Assembly (NCBI GenBank): GCA_031411235.1
Contig: JANOAR010000120.1
Coordinates: 1-9,060 of the forward strand
Reading direction: 5' to 3'
Length of the DNA stretch: 9,060 nucleotides
From: JANOAR01 sp031411235
GTDB lineage: Bacteria; Verrucomicrobiota; Verrucomicrobiia; Verrucomicrobiales; Verrucomicrobiaceae
Shown here: piece by piece, positions 1 through 6,236 of the stretch
Numbering within the stretch: position 1 is the stretch's first letter
Layout: each line of letters begins with the position of its first letter
The notes under the pieces: generated by a model
Database searches by the model: none
Seen by the model: the letters and a program-made list of their open reading frames with translations, nothing else
What the model was told of the DNA's origin: nothing
Made by a program: the position numbers and the translations under genes

Positions 1-96
1 GGCATGCTCTGCGCCACCTACGGCCTGCGCGACTATGCCTTCCTCAAGCTCCGACTTTATGCTCTCCACGAATCAAAATGGACACTGGTTGGCTGA
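1..96 (+). mobile_element. C-terminal tail of a probable transposase (5' part outside window)
   Basis: Frame 1 is open from the window edge to a TGA at 94-96 and encodes 31 residues containing the stretch YGLRDYAFLKLRLYALHES and ending in WTLVG. From memory, a basic segment of the type GLRDxxFxKLxxYALHE followed directly by the C-terminus resembles the ends of ISL3-like DDE transposases. The catalytic residues would lie upstream of the window, so this cannot be confirmed here. The tail is followed at once by a reading frame that lacks a start codon (118-555), which suggests an insertion-sequence end at about 97-117. I could not define a terminal inverted repeat. It could instead be the end of an unrelated host gene. 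Confidence 0.4.
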
Positions 97-117
97 CTAA
101 CCCAACTAACTCCATGA

Positions 118-555
118 CTTAACTTCCAGGATGAGGCGCAATTTTTAGCTGCTTCAGCACCCATCGAGTTCTTTCCACTTATTGATGAACTTGATAAAGA
201 TGGTGGCCCAGGAGTGATTTTCGCTAAGGAACGCTTCATGAAACGCTTCAAAGAGTTACACCCTGACTCGGCTGGAATCACTTCCAAAACGAGTCCTAAC
301 TCAAATGAATTACTGCCAAAAAAATCCAAGCTTCCCGAGGCTAAGCAACAAAAATCGAGCGATCAGGCTCCAACGCTGAAGTGGTATGTCTGGCCCGCAA
401 TCATTATTGCTGTGATGGCGCTTATGTATCTTGGAATTCGAAGTTTGAAAAGTGGGAAGAAAGATGACATGGGGCCGGAGGTAGCGAGCCAAGCCAGGCT
501 TGCCAAAGTCCGGGGTGTTTCAGAAACACCGAACTCGAACTCACGTACCCCATGA
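118..555 (+). pseudogene. 5'-truncated gene for a membrane-anchored hypothetical protein
   Basis: The frame is open from just after a TGA at 115-117 to the stop at 553-555. The part from about codon 3 onward (FQDEAQFLAASAPIEFF, then LIDELDKDGG and KERFMKRFKELHP) looks like genuine protein, yet no ATG, GTG or TTG start precedes it. The first usable starts are the GTG at 214 and the ATG at 238, which would drop about a third of the well-formed sequence. The rest is a polar Lys/Ser/Pro-rich linker and one transmembrane helix (WPAIIIAVMALMYLGI, bases about 388-435) followed by Lys/Arg. The last approximately 30 codons lie inside dispersed repeat copy 1, so the natural C-terminus may also be lost. 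I infer a gene cut at the 5' end by the adjacent mobile element and altered at the 3' end by the repeat. I do not recognise the family. A short intact gene starting at 214 or 238 is possible. Confidence 0.45.
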
Positions 556-627
556 CATCCAACACGATTCAAACCTCATTGTCCACTGCGGCCAAGGCGG
601 AAGTCTCTTCTCTGCTCGCTACCGCCA
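460..627. repeat. Dispersed repeat, copy 1
   Basis: Four blocks occur in the same order here and at 7954-8095. They are AAAGATGACATGGGGCCGG (460-478, identical to 7954-7972); a hairpin block of GGTGTTT, a 3-base loop and AAACACC (core of 512-533, matching 8004-8025 at 21/22); CCTCATTGTCC (574-584 and 8042-8052); and a CCAAGGCG..AAGTCTC block (592-607 and 8061-8076, 15/16). Spacing between the first two blocks is 52 versus 50 bases. The element covers the end of one reading frame and the beginning of another (552-782). This copy also has an imperfect inverted repeat (463-474 with 548-559, 11/12) that copy 2 lacks. Confidence 0.75.
514..530. other. Conserved hairpin inside repeat copy 1
   Basis: GGTGTTTC, a single A and GAAACACC form a perfect 8-bp inverted repeat. 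Copy 2 (8006-8022) keeps 7 of the 8 pairs. Conservation of both arms in the two copies suggests a structured RNA or a protein-binding palindrome rather than chance. No T-run follows, so it is not an obvious terminator. Confidence 0.55.
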
Positions 628-782
628 AGCCCTTTGTCCCGTTGCTGGCGCGGGGTATTGCATTGATCCGCGTATTGACCGCGCCGCCTCCGTTGCCTGC
701 TCTGGCCACGGGGCTCCAACCTTTGGTACCGAGGGGGTGGTCATCTCCTCTGGTCGGCAGGGTGCGCTACGACGTCTTATAA
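552..782 (+). pseudogene. Decayed reading frame starting within repeat copy 1
   Basis: An ATG at 552 opens a 76-codon frame beginning MTSNTIQTSLSTAAKAEVSS and ending with TAA at 780-782. The N-terminal part aligns with a frame in repeat copy 2 (TAKAQVSSLQGTA, about 8057-8095). Across the shared Val-Ser-Ser-Leu codons the three differences (TCT/TCG, TCT/TCC, CTG/CTC) are all synonymous, which is what selection on a protein leaves behind. After about residue 35 the sequence becomes Pro/Leu-rich with no counterpart in copy 2, so either both copies are decayed relatives of one gene family or only a leader is shared. The family is not recognised. There is no clear ribosome-binding site. Confidence 0.3.
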
Positions 783-987
783 TGAGCGTCATCACGTTTT
801 GGGTAAAATAGCGTGAGCGGCATGGCGCAAGGGAAGGGAGGTAACAGAACGAGGACAGATCGGCTAAAGCCTCGTAATCCAACGTGGCTATTCAATGCCT
901 TGGGCCTAAAGTTCCAGAGCGCGAGTTGGCCTCGTTGGAGTACGAGGCTTTAGCCGAGCTGTCCTGGCCACTGGCAAACGCCGTGCT
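783..987. other. Intergenic DNA dominated by a long inverted repeat
   Basis: No credible gene is seen here on either strand. The minus-strand reading frame that crosses it (619-882) is only the complement of the repeat and hairpin sequences. The main content is the 852-965 inverted repeat listed separately. Confidence 0.6.
852..965. repeat. 37-bp imperfect inverted repeat (34/37) with 40-base loop
   Basis: The left arm at 852-888 (beginning AGGACAGATCGGCTAAAGCC) is the reverse complement of the right arm at 929-965 (ending TTTAGCCGAGCTGTCCT) with three mismatches, near 932, 940 and 958. Each arm contains the small palindrome GGCT-AA-AGCC. The hairpin ends 23 bases from the stop codon of the minus-strand gene at 988-1722, so it could act on that transcript's 3' end, but there is no T-run on the minus strand. 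Its size and near-perfect arms also fit a MITE or REP-like element. Confidence 0.8.
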
Positions 988-1722
988 TCAGGGCAAGCGC
1001 CACGCTCCACGCAGCGCCGCATAATCGGCCTTCGGCAGCAGCACATACAGCGGCGAAGCTGCGGGATCGAGCCAACGCAAGATCATCTCCAGCTTCGATT
1101 GCTCCATCGTCGTGCAGCCCGCGCTCGGCTTATTGACCCCACGCCGAACATGGAAAAAAATGGCGCTCCCGTAGCCCGGCGCAGGCGGCTGGGTGTTATG
1201 CTGGACGACCAGCATCCATTTATAGGCACTGTCGCCGAGGCGCATTTTTTGCTTCTCGAACCAGGGCGGAATGGCCTGCGGATTCACGCGGACATGCTGG
1301 TTGTAATAGGGATTGCGGGAATCATCCACCCAGGCATCGAAGGGGCCGACTTGCAGGTAGGGCCAGCGGCAGCCCTGGGGCGCACTGGCGGCATAGCCAA
1401 AAACTTGGCCTAGCTGGAAAATACCCGCTGGAGCCTTGCCATCCTTTTCCACCTTGGCAGGCACGCCATTGGCTGGCGGCTGGAATGGGCCGCGTCCCCA
1501 AGCCAGACCACTGCGCCCCAAATTCACAGGGAGCGTCTGCGCCAGCATGGGCTGCCACGGCCCCGAGGCCGAGTCGCGGCTAAAACACTGCAACTGCGCT
1601 GTCGTGGAAGCCCAGGTTTCCGCCTGCGCGACGATGAGCTGCCGCGTCGCCTTGGGCACCTGCGCGGCAGCGAAGTTTAGACAGCTAAAATGGCAGGCAA
1701 CGATGAAAAGGAGTCGGTTCAC
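988..1722 (-). CDS. Exported L,D-transpeptidase-like protein (YkuD/ErfK superfamily)
   Basis: This is a 244-residue protein of the L,D-transpeptidase catalytic-domain superfamily, which forms or remodels 3-3 cross-links in peptidoglycan, or attaches lipoproteins to it, in the periplasm. The active-site signature is at residues 191-206: His191 (FFHVRRG) and SAGCTTM with Ser200 and nucleophile Cys203, in the arrangement typical of the COG3786-type branch. A signal peptide is visible (NRLLFIVACHFSCLNFAAA, cleavage near residues 20-21). I chose the GTG at 1720-1722 because the signal peptide begins there and a promoter-like TATACT lies 18 bases upstream. The frame is open up to an ATG at 1812, but that would bury the signal peptide behind 30 basic residues. 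No Shine-Dalgarno sequence is evident. The exact substrate is unknown. Confidence 0.85.
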   Translation of the reverse strand: MNRLLFIVACHFSCLNFAAAQVPKATRQLIVAQAETWASTTAQLQCFSRDSASGPWQPMLAQTLPVNLGRSGLAWGRGPFQPPANGVPAKVEKDGKAPAGIFQLGQVFGYAASAPQGCRWPYLQVGPFDAWVDDSRNPYYNQHVRVNPQAIPPWFEKQKMRLGDSAYKWMLVVQHNTQPPAPGYGSAIFFHVRRGVNKPSAGCTTMEQSKLEMILRWLDPAASPLYVLLPKADYAALRGAWRLP

Positions 1723-1740
1723 GATAGTTGGTTTTTGTTG

Positions 1741-1767
1741 AGTATAAGCATCCCCCAGATGTGTCAG
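1741..1767 (-). promoter_or_regulatory. Sigma70-like promoter for the L,D-transpeptidase gene
   Basis: Reading the minus strand, CTGACA (complement of 1762-1767) and TATACT (complement of 1741-1746) are separated by 15 bases. The -10 is close to consensus and the -35 matches TTGACA at 5 of 6, but the spacer is two bases shorter than ideal. Transcription would begin around 1734, giving a leader of about 12 bases before the GTG at 1722, which supports that start. Confidence 0.45.
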
Positions 1768-1849
1768 CAGGAGTCTGTTCAATTTTTTTCTGGCCCCCGT
1801 TGTTTTTTGCATTGCACATTCTTTGAAATTTTCGCACGATTCGATTTAA

Positions 1850-1919
1850 CAACTCTGTCGGAAATTTCGGCTTCAGGTTTTGGGGGTTTTTTTTCCTGAT
1901 AGTCGCTCCGGCAGAGTTG
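1850..1919 (+). other. Nested stem-loop followed by a T-run, possible RNA element
   Basis: CAACTCTGTCGG (1850-1861) pairs with CCGGCAGAGTTG (1908-1919) at 11/12, and inside it TCAGG pairs with CCTGA around a T/G-rich loop. On the plus strand the outer stem is followed by CTCTTTTTTTA and then by the terminator at 1930-1967. It may be the end of a small plus-strand transcript or an upstream leader structure. No protein is evident. Confidence 0.35.
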
Positions 1920-1929
1920 CTCTTTTTTT

Positions 1930-1967
1930 ACCCGCTCTTCGGTCGCCCGGAGAGCGGGTTTTTTATT
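1930..1967 (+). terminator. Rho-independent terminator (plus-strand orientation)
   Basis: ACCCGCTCT (1930-1938) pairs perfectly with AGAGCGGGT (1951-1959), and the plus strand continues in an unbroken T-run to 1964 followed by ATT. On the minus strand the hairpin is followed by A's, so it is not a good terminator for the prepilin peptidase gene that ends at 2018. No plus-strand protein gene lies directly upstream, which points to an unannotated or antisense plus-strand transcript. Confidence 0.7.
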
Positions 1968-2017
1968 GGCCATATAGTCTTGGCTTAGCCCAAAAGAGCT
2001 ACTTGGCCAGCCCGTCG

Positions 2018-3178
2018 CTAATAATCCCGGTGCAGCACCGTGCGCACATACCAGTCCACAAACTGCGGCCCATAAAAAACCCACAGGGCCGCACCACCTG
2101 CTAAAAATGGCCCAAAGGGAATGATGCGCGACCACTTCTCCAACCGCAGCAAGCGAGGCACGCCGGAAATGATCGAGCCTAAAATCGAGCCACCAAAAAT
2201 CGAGGCGAGCACTCCCTGCCAGCCGATGAAGCTGCCGATCATCGCGATGAAAAACACATCGCCCATGCCCATCGCATCGCGCGGGATCGTGACCGCCGTC
2301 GTGGTGCCTTCGAGCTTGGTGATCCCCTCCAGCGCGAAGGATTCCGCCTCGCGATCCTTGGCAGCGTCCAGCACCCGCACCGTCTCCATGCGCACCTCGG
2401 CTCGCACATTTTCCCAGGTGCGTTCATTGATCCGCAAGCTAGCGCAGGTGATGACAAGCCGTTCCGTGCCACTGCCAAAGAGTTCCTCCCAGGCACGCGC
2501 CTCCTCACCCACCCGAAAGGTCGGTGGCTCTTCGGCGTGCTCCTCGGCGATAGTCCAGGCCGTGGGCTGGTCGAATTTCACATTCAACCGGCCAAAGGCG
2601 AGCTTGCCCAGCACTACCACCGTCCACAGCAGCCCCATGCCAAAGAACGCCGAGAGAAACGAGACCAGTAGGCCCTGAGCGTGCGTTTCCTGCCCCACAA
2701 TCTGCGGCACCCAAGTCGCGAAAACCAACCCCACCCCAAGCCCGCCAAAAGTAATGCTGTGCGGCAAAATAAAGTGCTCGATGTCGATGAAGGTGCCCGC
2801 GACCAGCAGCGCCAGAAAGACCCACAACGCTAGCACCTGCGGCCCCCATTGCGACAGCGCCGGCCAGGCCCCACCGAAGCAAAGGAACGTGACGTAAAAC
2901 AGCACCGCCACGAGCAACTCAACCAAAAAATAGCGCACCGAAATACCCGCGCCACAAGCCGAGCACTTGCCCCGCAGCAGCAGCCAACTGAGCAGCGGTA
3001 TATTCTCATACCACGGAATCTGCCGCCCACACGGAGGGCAAAAAGAGCGGCGCGGGTGGTTCACCGACATGCCCAAAGGCACCCGGTAAATGACCACATT
3101 CAAAAAGGAACCGATGCCAGCCCCCACCAGGATGACCATGGCGTGGAGAAGACTGTTGATGAAGGTAAAGCGATCCAT
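2018..3178 (-). CDS. Type IV prepilin leader peptidase / N-methyltransferase (A24 family)
   Basis: This is an inner-membrane aspartic protease that cleaves and N-methylates type IV pilin and type II secretion pseudopilin precursors. The N-terminal domain shows GSFLNVVIYRVP (23-34) and the two zinc CxxC pairs (Cys47/Cys50 and Cys72/Cys75). The catalytic aspartates are Asp132 (GTFIDIEHFILP) and Asp307 (GMGDVFF), and the conserved IPFGPFLAGGA lies at 353-363. The protein has 386 residues against about 250-290 for the usual enzyme. The excess is a soluble insert of about 100 residues (around 200-300), Glu/Arg-rich, placed just before the second catalytic aspartate. The usual lysine in GMGDVK is Phe309. 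The gene is divergent from the dipeptidase gene with 65 bases between starts. No pilin or secretion genes are nearby, as is common for this enzyme. The start is the first ATG, with no Shine-Dalgarno sequence. Confidence 0.93.
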   Translation of the reverse strand: MDRFTFINSLLHAMVILVGAGIGSFLNVVIYRVPLGMSVNHPRRSFCPPCGRQIPWYENIPLLSWLLLRGKCSACGAGISVRYFLVELLVAVLFYVTFLCFGGAWPALSQWGPQVLALWVFLALLVAGTFIDIEHFILPHSITFGGLGVGLVFATWVPQIVGQETHAQGLLVSFLSAFFGMGLLWTVVVLGKLAFGRLNVKFDQPTAWTIAEEHAEEPPTFRVGEEARAWEELFGSGTERLVITCASLRINERTWENVRAEVRMETVRVLDAAKDREAESFALEGITKLEGTTTAVTIPRDAMGMGDVFFIAMIGSFIGWQGVLASIFGGSILGSIISGVPRLLRLEKWSRIIPFGPFLAGGAALWVFYGPQFVDWYVRTVLHRDY

Positions 3179-3243
3179 GAGCGAAATCAGAAAGAATGCA
3201 AACTTGCCTTGCAGCAGCAGGTAAAGAAAGAAAAAGTTGAAGC
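3179..3243. promoter_or_regulatory. Divergent intergenic region, presumed to hold two promoters
   Basis: Sixty-five bases separate the starts of the minus-strand prepilin peptidase and the plus-strand dipeptidase, so promoters and 5' leaders of both should lie here or within the flanking genes. It is purine-rich on the plus strand near the dipeptidase start (AAAGAAAGAAAAAG). I cannot identify confident -35/-10 pairs or an anti-Shine-Dalgarno match. Confidence 0.35.
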
Positions 3244-3954
3244 ATGGTTCAATGGCATGACTCGATCAAATGGATAGCACTTGCGGCACTGGTTACTTTC
3301 CTTCCCGGCTGCGCAGGCTCTGGTAAAGTGGAACGTCGCAGCGCCATCGTGCTCAGTGCCGCAGGCGATGCGGCAGAGAAATACGGGCTCACCGACATTC
3401 GCAAACTCATCCCCGATGTCGCCGTGGATCTCCGCTACGCCACGCGGCACAACATCGCCAAGCAGCCCCTCTACCCGCCCAACATGCCCTGCCTGCTGAA
3501 ACGTGAGACAGCGCAAAAGCTCGCCAAGGCCCAGCAGGCCCTCCGAGCCCAGGGCTACGCCATCCGCATCTGGGACGCTTGGCGACCACCAGAAGTGCAA
3601 CTCAGCCTCATGGAAAAAGGCGGTGAAACAGGCATGTTCCTCAACCCCAAAATCGCCTGGTCTCGCCACTGCTCCGGCACTGCCGTGGATGTGACGCTGG
3701 TGGATCGCAATGGCGTCGAGCAAGAGCTGCCCACCCACCACGACGAGATGAGCGATAAGTCCCACTACTTCTACACCGGCAACAATCCCAAGGTGGGCAA
3801 GGCCCTACAAACCCTGCAAGTCGCCATGACCAAGGCGGGCTTCCAGATGATCGACATGGAATGGTGGCACTTCGATGATGCCGAGTTTTTCAACACCAAC
3901 CAGCCCATCGTTTATGCCCGAGAAATAGGGCTAGAACTTCCCCTCGTGAAATGA
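3244..3954 (+). CDS. D-alanyl-D-alanine dipeptidase, probable lipoprotein (VanX/DdpX family)
   Basis: This is a zinc dipeptidase that hydrolyses D-Ala-D-Ala to free D-alanine (peptidase family M15D). Family signatures are all present: DLRYATRHN (62-70), the transition-state arginine in DAWRPP (Arg114), the zinc motif SRHCSGTAVD (His142 and Asp149), and EWWHF with catalytic Glu206 and third zinc ligand His209. Residues 9-23 are hydrophobic and end in FLPGC, a lipobox-like site (Cys23), so the mature enzyme is probably anchored to a membrane facing the periplasm. Proline at -2 is atypical for a lipobox. Cytoplasmic VanX (about 200 residues) lacks this leader. No vanH, vanA or two-component genes flank it, so a role in wall-peptide turnover and D-Ala recycling is likelier than glycopeptide resistance. 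The ATG at 3244 includes the whole leader. Confidence 0.88.
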   Translation: MVQWHDSIKWIALAALVTFLPGCAGSGKVERRSAIVLSAAGDAAEKYGLTDIRKLIPDVAVDLRYATRHNIAKQPLYPPNMPCLLKRETAQKLAKAQQALRAQGYAIRIWDAWRPPEVQLSLMEKGGETGMFLNPKIAWSRHCSGTAVDVTLVDRNGVEQELPTHHDEMSDKSHYFYTGNNPKVGKALQTLQVAMTKAGFQMIDMEWWHFDDAEFFNTNQPIVYAREIGLELPLVK

Positions 3955-4052
3955 TCTCCACGCCGTGAATCCGCCCTTGGCATTCTTCTTGAAACCATCG
4001 ACGCGTTCCCCCTGAAAACCGTTTAACCCAACTCGAACCCAACTCTCCCATT
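3955..4052. other. Intergenic spacer with short direct repeat
   Basis: Ninety-eight bases lie between the dipeptidase and the TMEM43-family gene. AACCCAACTC occurs twice, at 4025-4034 and 4036-4045, just before the start codon. I see no terminator and no convincing promoter, so co-transcription is possible but not shown. Confidence 0.4.
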
Positions 4053-5207
4053 ATGGCCAACTCCAATGACAGCTTCACCGAAACCACCAGCACAGGCTGG
4101 TTCTCCCGCCTTGGCAAATCCATCAGCGCCGTGCTCTTCGGCATCTTCCTCGCTTTGGTCTCTGTCCCATTACTCTGGTGGAATGAAGGCCGCAGCGTCA
4201 CCACCGCCAAAGGACTCGCCGAAGGAGCCAAAGTCACCGTCGAAGCAAGCGCCGACCAAGTCGATGCCAAAAACGACGGCAAGCTCATTCACATGACCGC
4301 AAAAGTGGAAGCCAAGGACACCGTGCAGGATGCAGAGTTTGGCGTGAGCGCTCCAGGCTTCATCAAGCTCAAGCGTGATCTTGAAACCTACCAATGGGTC
4401 GAAAAGGAAAGCAGCAAGACCAAGACAAAAGTCGGTGGCGGTGAGGAGACCGTCAAAGAATACACCTACACCAAGCAGTGGGACGACAAGGCCCACAACT
4501 CGGATGAGTTCCGCAACAAGATCGGCCACACCAACCAGCCTTCCACGCTCACAAGCGCAACCTTCGTCACCGGTCAGGCCACCTTCAGCGCCTACCGTTT
4601 ATCCGATGTGCTGCTCTCCCAATGGAATGACTACGTACCCCATCCCCTGCCCGCCATTGACGCCCTGCCAGAAGCCCTGCGAGCCAAAGCCACCTTGCAA
4701 GGTGAATGGCTCGTCCTCAGCGCCACCCCAGACGCCCCCCAGCTCGGCGATCATCGCGTCAGGTATCAGTCCATCCCCGCAGGCGAAGCCAGCATCCTCG
4801 CCCGCCAAATCAAAGACACCTTCGAGGCCTACACCACCTCCTTCGGCACCAGCATCGCCCGTATCACCACAGGCCTAGCTTCAACGGAAAGCATGTTCGC
4901 CGCCGCCGTCTCTGAAAACAACATCATGACCTGGATCCTCCGTGTCGTTGGCTTCTTCGCCATGTTCCTGGGCCTCGTCATGATCCTCGCTCCGCTCAAA
5001 GTGCTTGCCGATGTTATCCCCTTCGTCGGCAGCATCGTCGGGGCTGGCACGGGCTTCGTCGCCTTCCTCATCGCCGTCATCGGGTCATGCATCACCATCG
5101 CCTTCGCGTGGCTCTACTACCGCCCACTCCTCGGCATCGGGCTGCTCGCTGTCGCCGGTTTTGGCCTCTATCTGCTGAAGGGCGGGCTGCAAAAAAAGGC
5201 CGCCTAA
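4053..5207 (+). CDS. TMEM43 (LUMA) family membrane protein
   Basis: This 384-residue protein has the architecture of the TMEM43 family: one N-terminal membrane helix (about 24-42), the conserved WWNEGRSV directly after it (42-49), a large non-cytoplasmic or lumenal-type domain (about 50-288), and a C-terminal bundle of three or four hydrophobic helices (about 292-312, 322-356 and 359-376). The link APLKVLADVIPFVG between the first two C-terminal helices is also family-like. The length is close to the human protein (400 residues), in which mutations cause a cardiomyopathy. The bacterial function is unknown. The domain contains a charged, Lys-rich stretch (KESSKTKTKVGGGEETVKE). The next gene, pdxA, begins 27 bases after its stop, so the two may be co-transcribed, but I see no functional link. 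Confidence 0.85.
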   Translation: MANSNDSFTETTSTGWFSRLGKSISAVLFGIFLALVSVPLLWWNEGRSVTTAKGLAEGAKVTVEASADQVDAKNDGKLIHMTAKVEAKDTVQDAEFGVSAPGFIKLKRDLETYQWVEKESSKTKTKVGGGEETVKEYTYTKQWDDKAHNSDEFRNKIGHTNQPSTLTSATFVTGQATFSAYRLSDVLLSQWNDYVPHPLPAIDALPEALRAKATLQGEWLVLSATPDAPQLGDHRVRYQSIPAGEASILARQIKDTFEAYTTSFGTSIARITTGLASTESMFAAAVSENNIMTWILRVVGFFAMFLGLVMILAPLKVLADVIPFVGSIVGAGTGFVAFLIAVIGSCITIAFAWLYYRPLLGIGLLAVAGFGLYLLKGGLQKKAA

Positions 5208-5234
5208 GTCCGCACGGCTCCCATCACCACGCCC

Positions 5235-6236
5235 ATGCCCAAGCCACTCATCGCCATCACCATGGGCGACCCTGCCGGGGTCGGGCCAGAGGTTTGCCTG
5301 CAACTGCTCGCCAACGAAGAAGTCTGTGCCTTCGCCACCCCCGTCATCTTTGGCGACGCACGCTTGCTCAACCGCTGTGCGAGGCAAACGGGATTGCCCG
5401 CCCCCAAGCGCATCGTTTCGGAAATCGAGTGGGCGGAAAAATGCAGCACGCTCGATGAGCCCGCCGTGCTCGACTTGTTTGGCTTCGACGCTGAAGACTT
5501 CACCCCTGGCATCGTCAGTGCCAGGACGGGCGCTGCGGGCTATCACTACGTCATACGCAGCATCGAGGCCGCGCTCGCGCAGCAAGTCGCAGCCGTCGCC
5601 ACCGCTCCACTCAATAAAGAAGCCCTGCGTGCAGCGGGCATCATGTATCCGGGTCATACCGAGATTTTTGCCGACAAAACAGGGGCCACCCGCGCCTGCA
5701 TGTTTCAATACTCCGACGAGGTGCGGGCGAGCTTCGTCACCGTGCATTGCGGCTATGGCGAAGTGCCCGCGTTGCTGACGAAAGAGCGCATCCTCGACGT
5801 TATCCAACTCACCGCCGACGCCATGCTGCGCATTCGCGGCACCAAGCCCAAAATTGCCGTACTCGGACTCAATCCCCATGCCGGCGAGCATGGCTTGTTT
5901 GGCAATCGCGAGGAAGAAAACATCATCATCCCCGCCATCGAAGCCGCGCGCGCGCAGGGCATCATCATCGAAGGGCCATTGCCGCCCGACACCGCCTTCA
6001 TCCCGGCCAAGCGCCGCAGCACCGACGCCTTCATCTGCATGTATCACGACCAAGGTCATATCCCGTTGAAGGCGCTGGCCTTTGACACCGCAGTGAACAC
6101 CACGCTAGGACTACCGATCATCCGCACCAGCGTCGATCACGGCACCGCCTGCGACATCGCTTGGCAGGGCAAAGCCAAGGGCAGCAGCCTCGTCGAAGCT
6201 GTGCGACTGGCGGTAAAGCTCAGCGCCACGGCCTGA
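5235..6236 (+). CDS. pdxA: 4-hydroxythreonine-4-phosphate dehydrogenase
   Basis: PdxA is a cytoplasmic NAD-dependent metal enzyme that oxidises 4-phosphohydroxy-L-threonine. PdxJ then condenses the product with deoxyxylulose 5-phosphate to make pyridoxine 5'-phosphate (DXP-dependent vitamin B6 pathway). The protein has 333 residues, normal for the family. Diagnostic segments are ITMGDPAGVGPE (8-19), metal ligand His141 (YPGHTEIFAD), His215 (LNPHAGEHGLFG), His271 (YHDQGHIPLK) and LGLPIIRTSVDHGTACDIA (291-309). The segment HCGYGEVP (171-178) differs from the HxPLxDVP of the E. coli-type enzyme. PdxA2 enzymes acting on D-threonate or L-erythronate phosphate look similar, but their usual partner kinase (DUF1537) is not adjacent, so PdxA is the better call. 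The start ATG lies 27 bases after the previous stop, with no Shine-Dalgarno sequence. Confidence 0.92.
   Translation: MPKPLIAITMGDPAGVGPEVCLQLLANEEVCAFATPVIFGDARLLNRCARQTGLPAPKRIVSEIEWAEKCSTLDEPAVLDLFGFDAEDFTPGIVSARTGAAGYHYVIRSIEAALAQQVAAVATAPLNKEALRAAGIMYPGHTEIFADKTGATRACMFQYSDEVRASFVTVHCGYGEVPALLTKERILDVIQLTADAMLRIRGTKPKIAVLGLNPHAGEHGLFGNREEENIIIPAIEAARAQGIIIEGPLPPDTAFIPAKRRSTDAFICMYHDQGHIPLKALAFDTAVNTTLGLPIIRTSVDHGTACDIAWQGKAKGSSLVEAVRLAVKLSATA

Noticed and set aside
619..882. 87-codon minus-strand frame
   Set aside because: It is the complement of repeat copy 1, the decayed frame at 552-782 and an arm of the inverted repeat. No start signal or domain is seen.
1723..1812. Longer N-terminus for the L,D-transpeptidase starting at 1812
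   Set aside because: It would put about 30 residues before a clear signal peptide and would place the start upstream of the promoter-like TATACT.
2121..2678. 185-codon plus-strand open frame opposite the prepilin peptidase
   Set aside because: Ser/Pro/Arg-rich low-information translation antisense to a confidently identified gene.
3187..3765. 192-codon minus-strand frame overlapping the dipeptidase
   Set aside because: Antisense to the VanX-type gene, whose zinc and catalytic motifs are complete. The His/Gly/Val-rich sequence has no domain.
3244..3954. Vancomycin resistance cluster
   Set aside because: Only the VanX-type dipeptidase is present. There is no ligase, dehydrogenase or VanRS pair, and the protein appears exported.
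5085..6059. 324-codon minus-strand open frame opposite pdxA
   Set aside because: Gly/Asp/Ala-rich translation with no recognisable domain, exactly antisense to a PdxA with all its motifs. It arises from the codon bias of the real gene.
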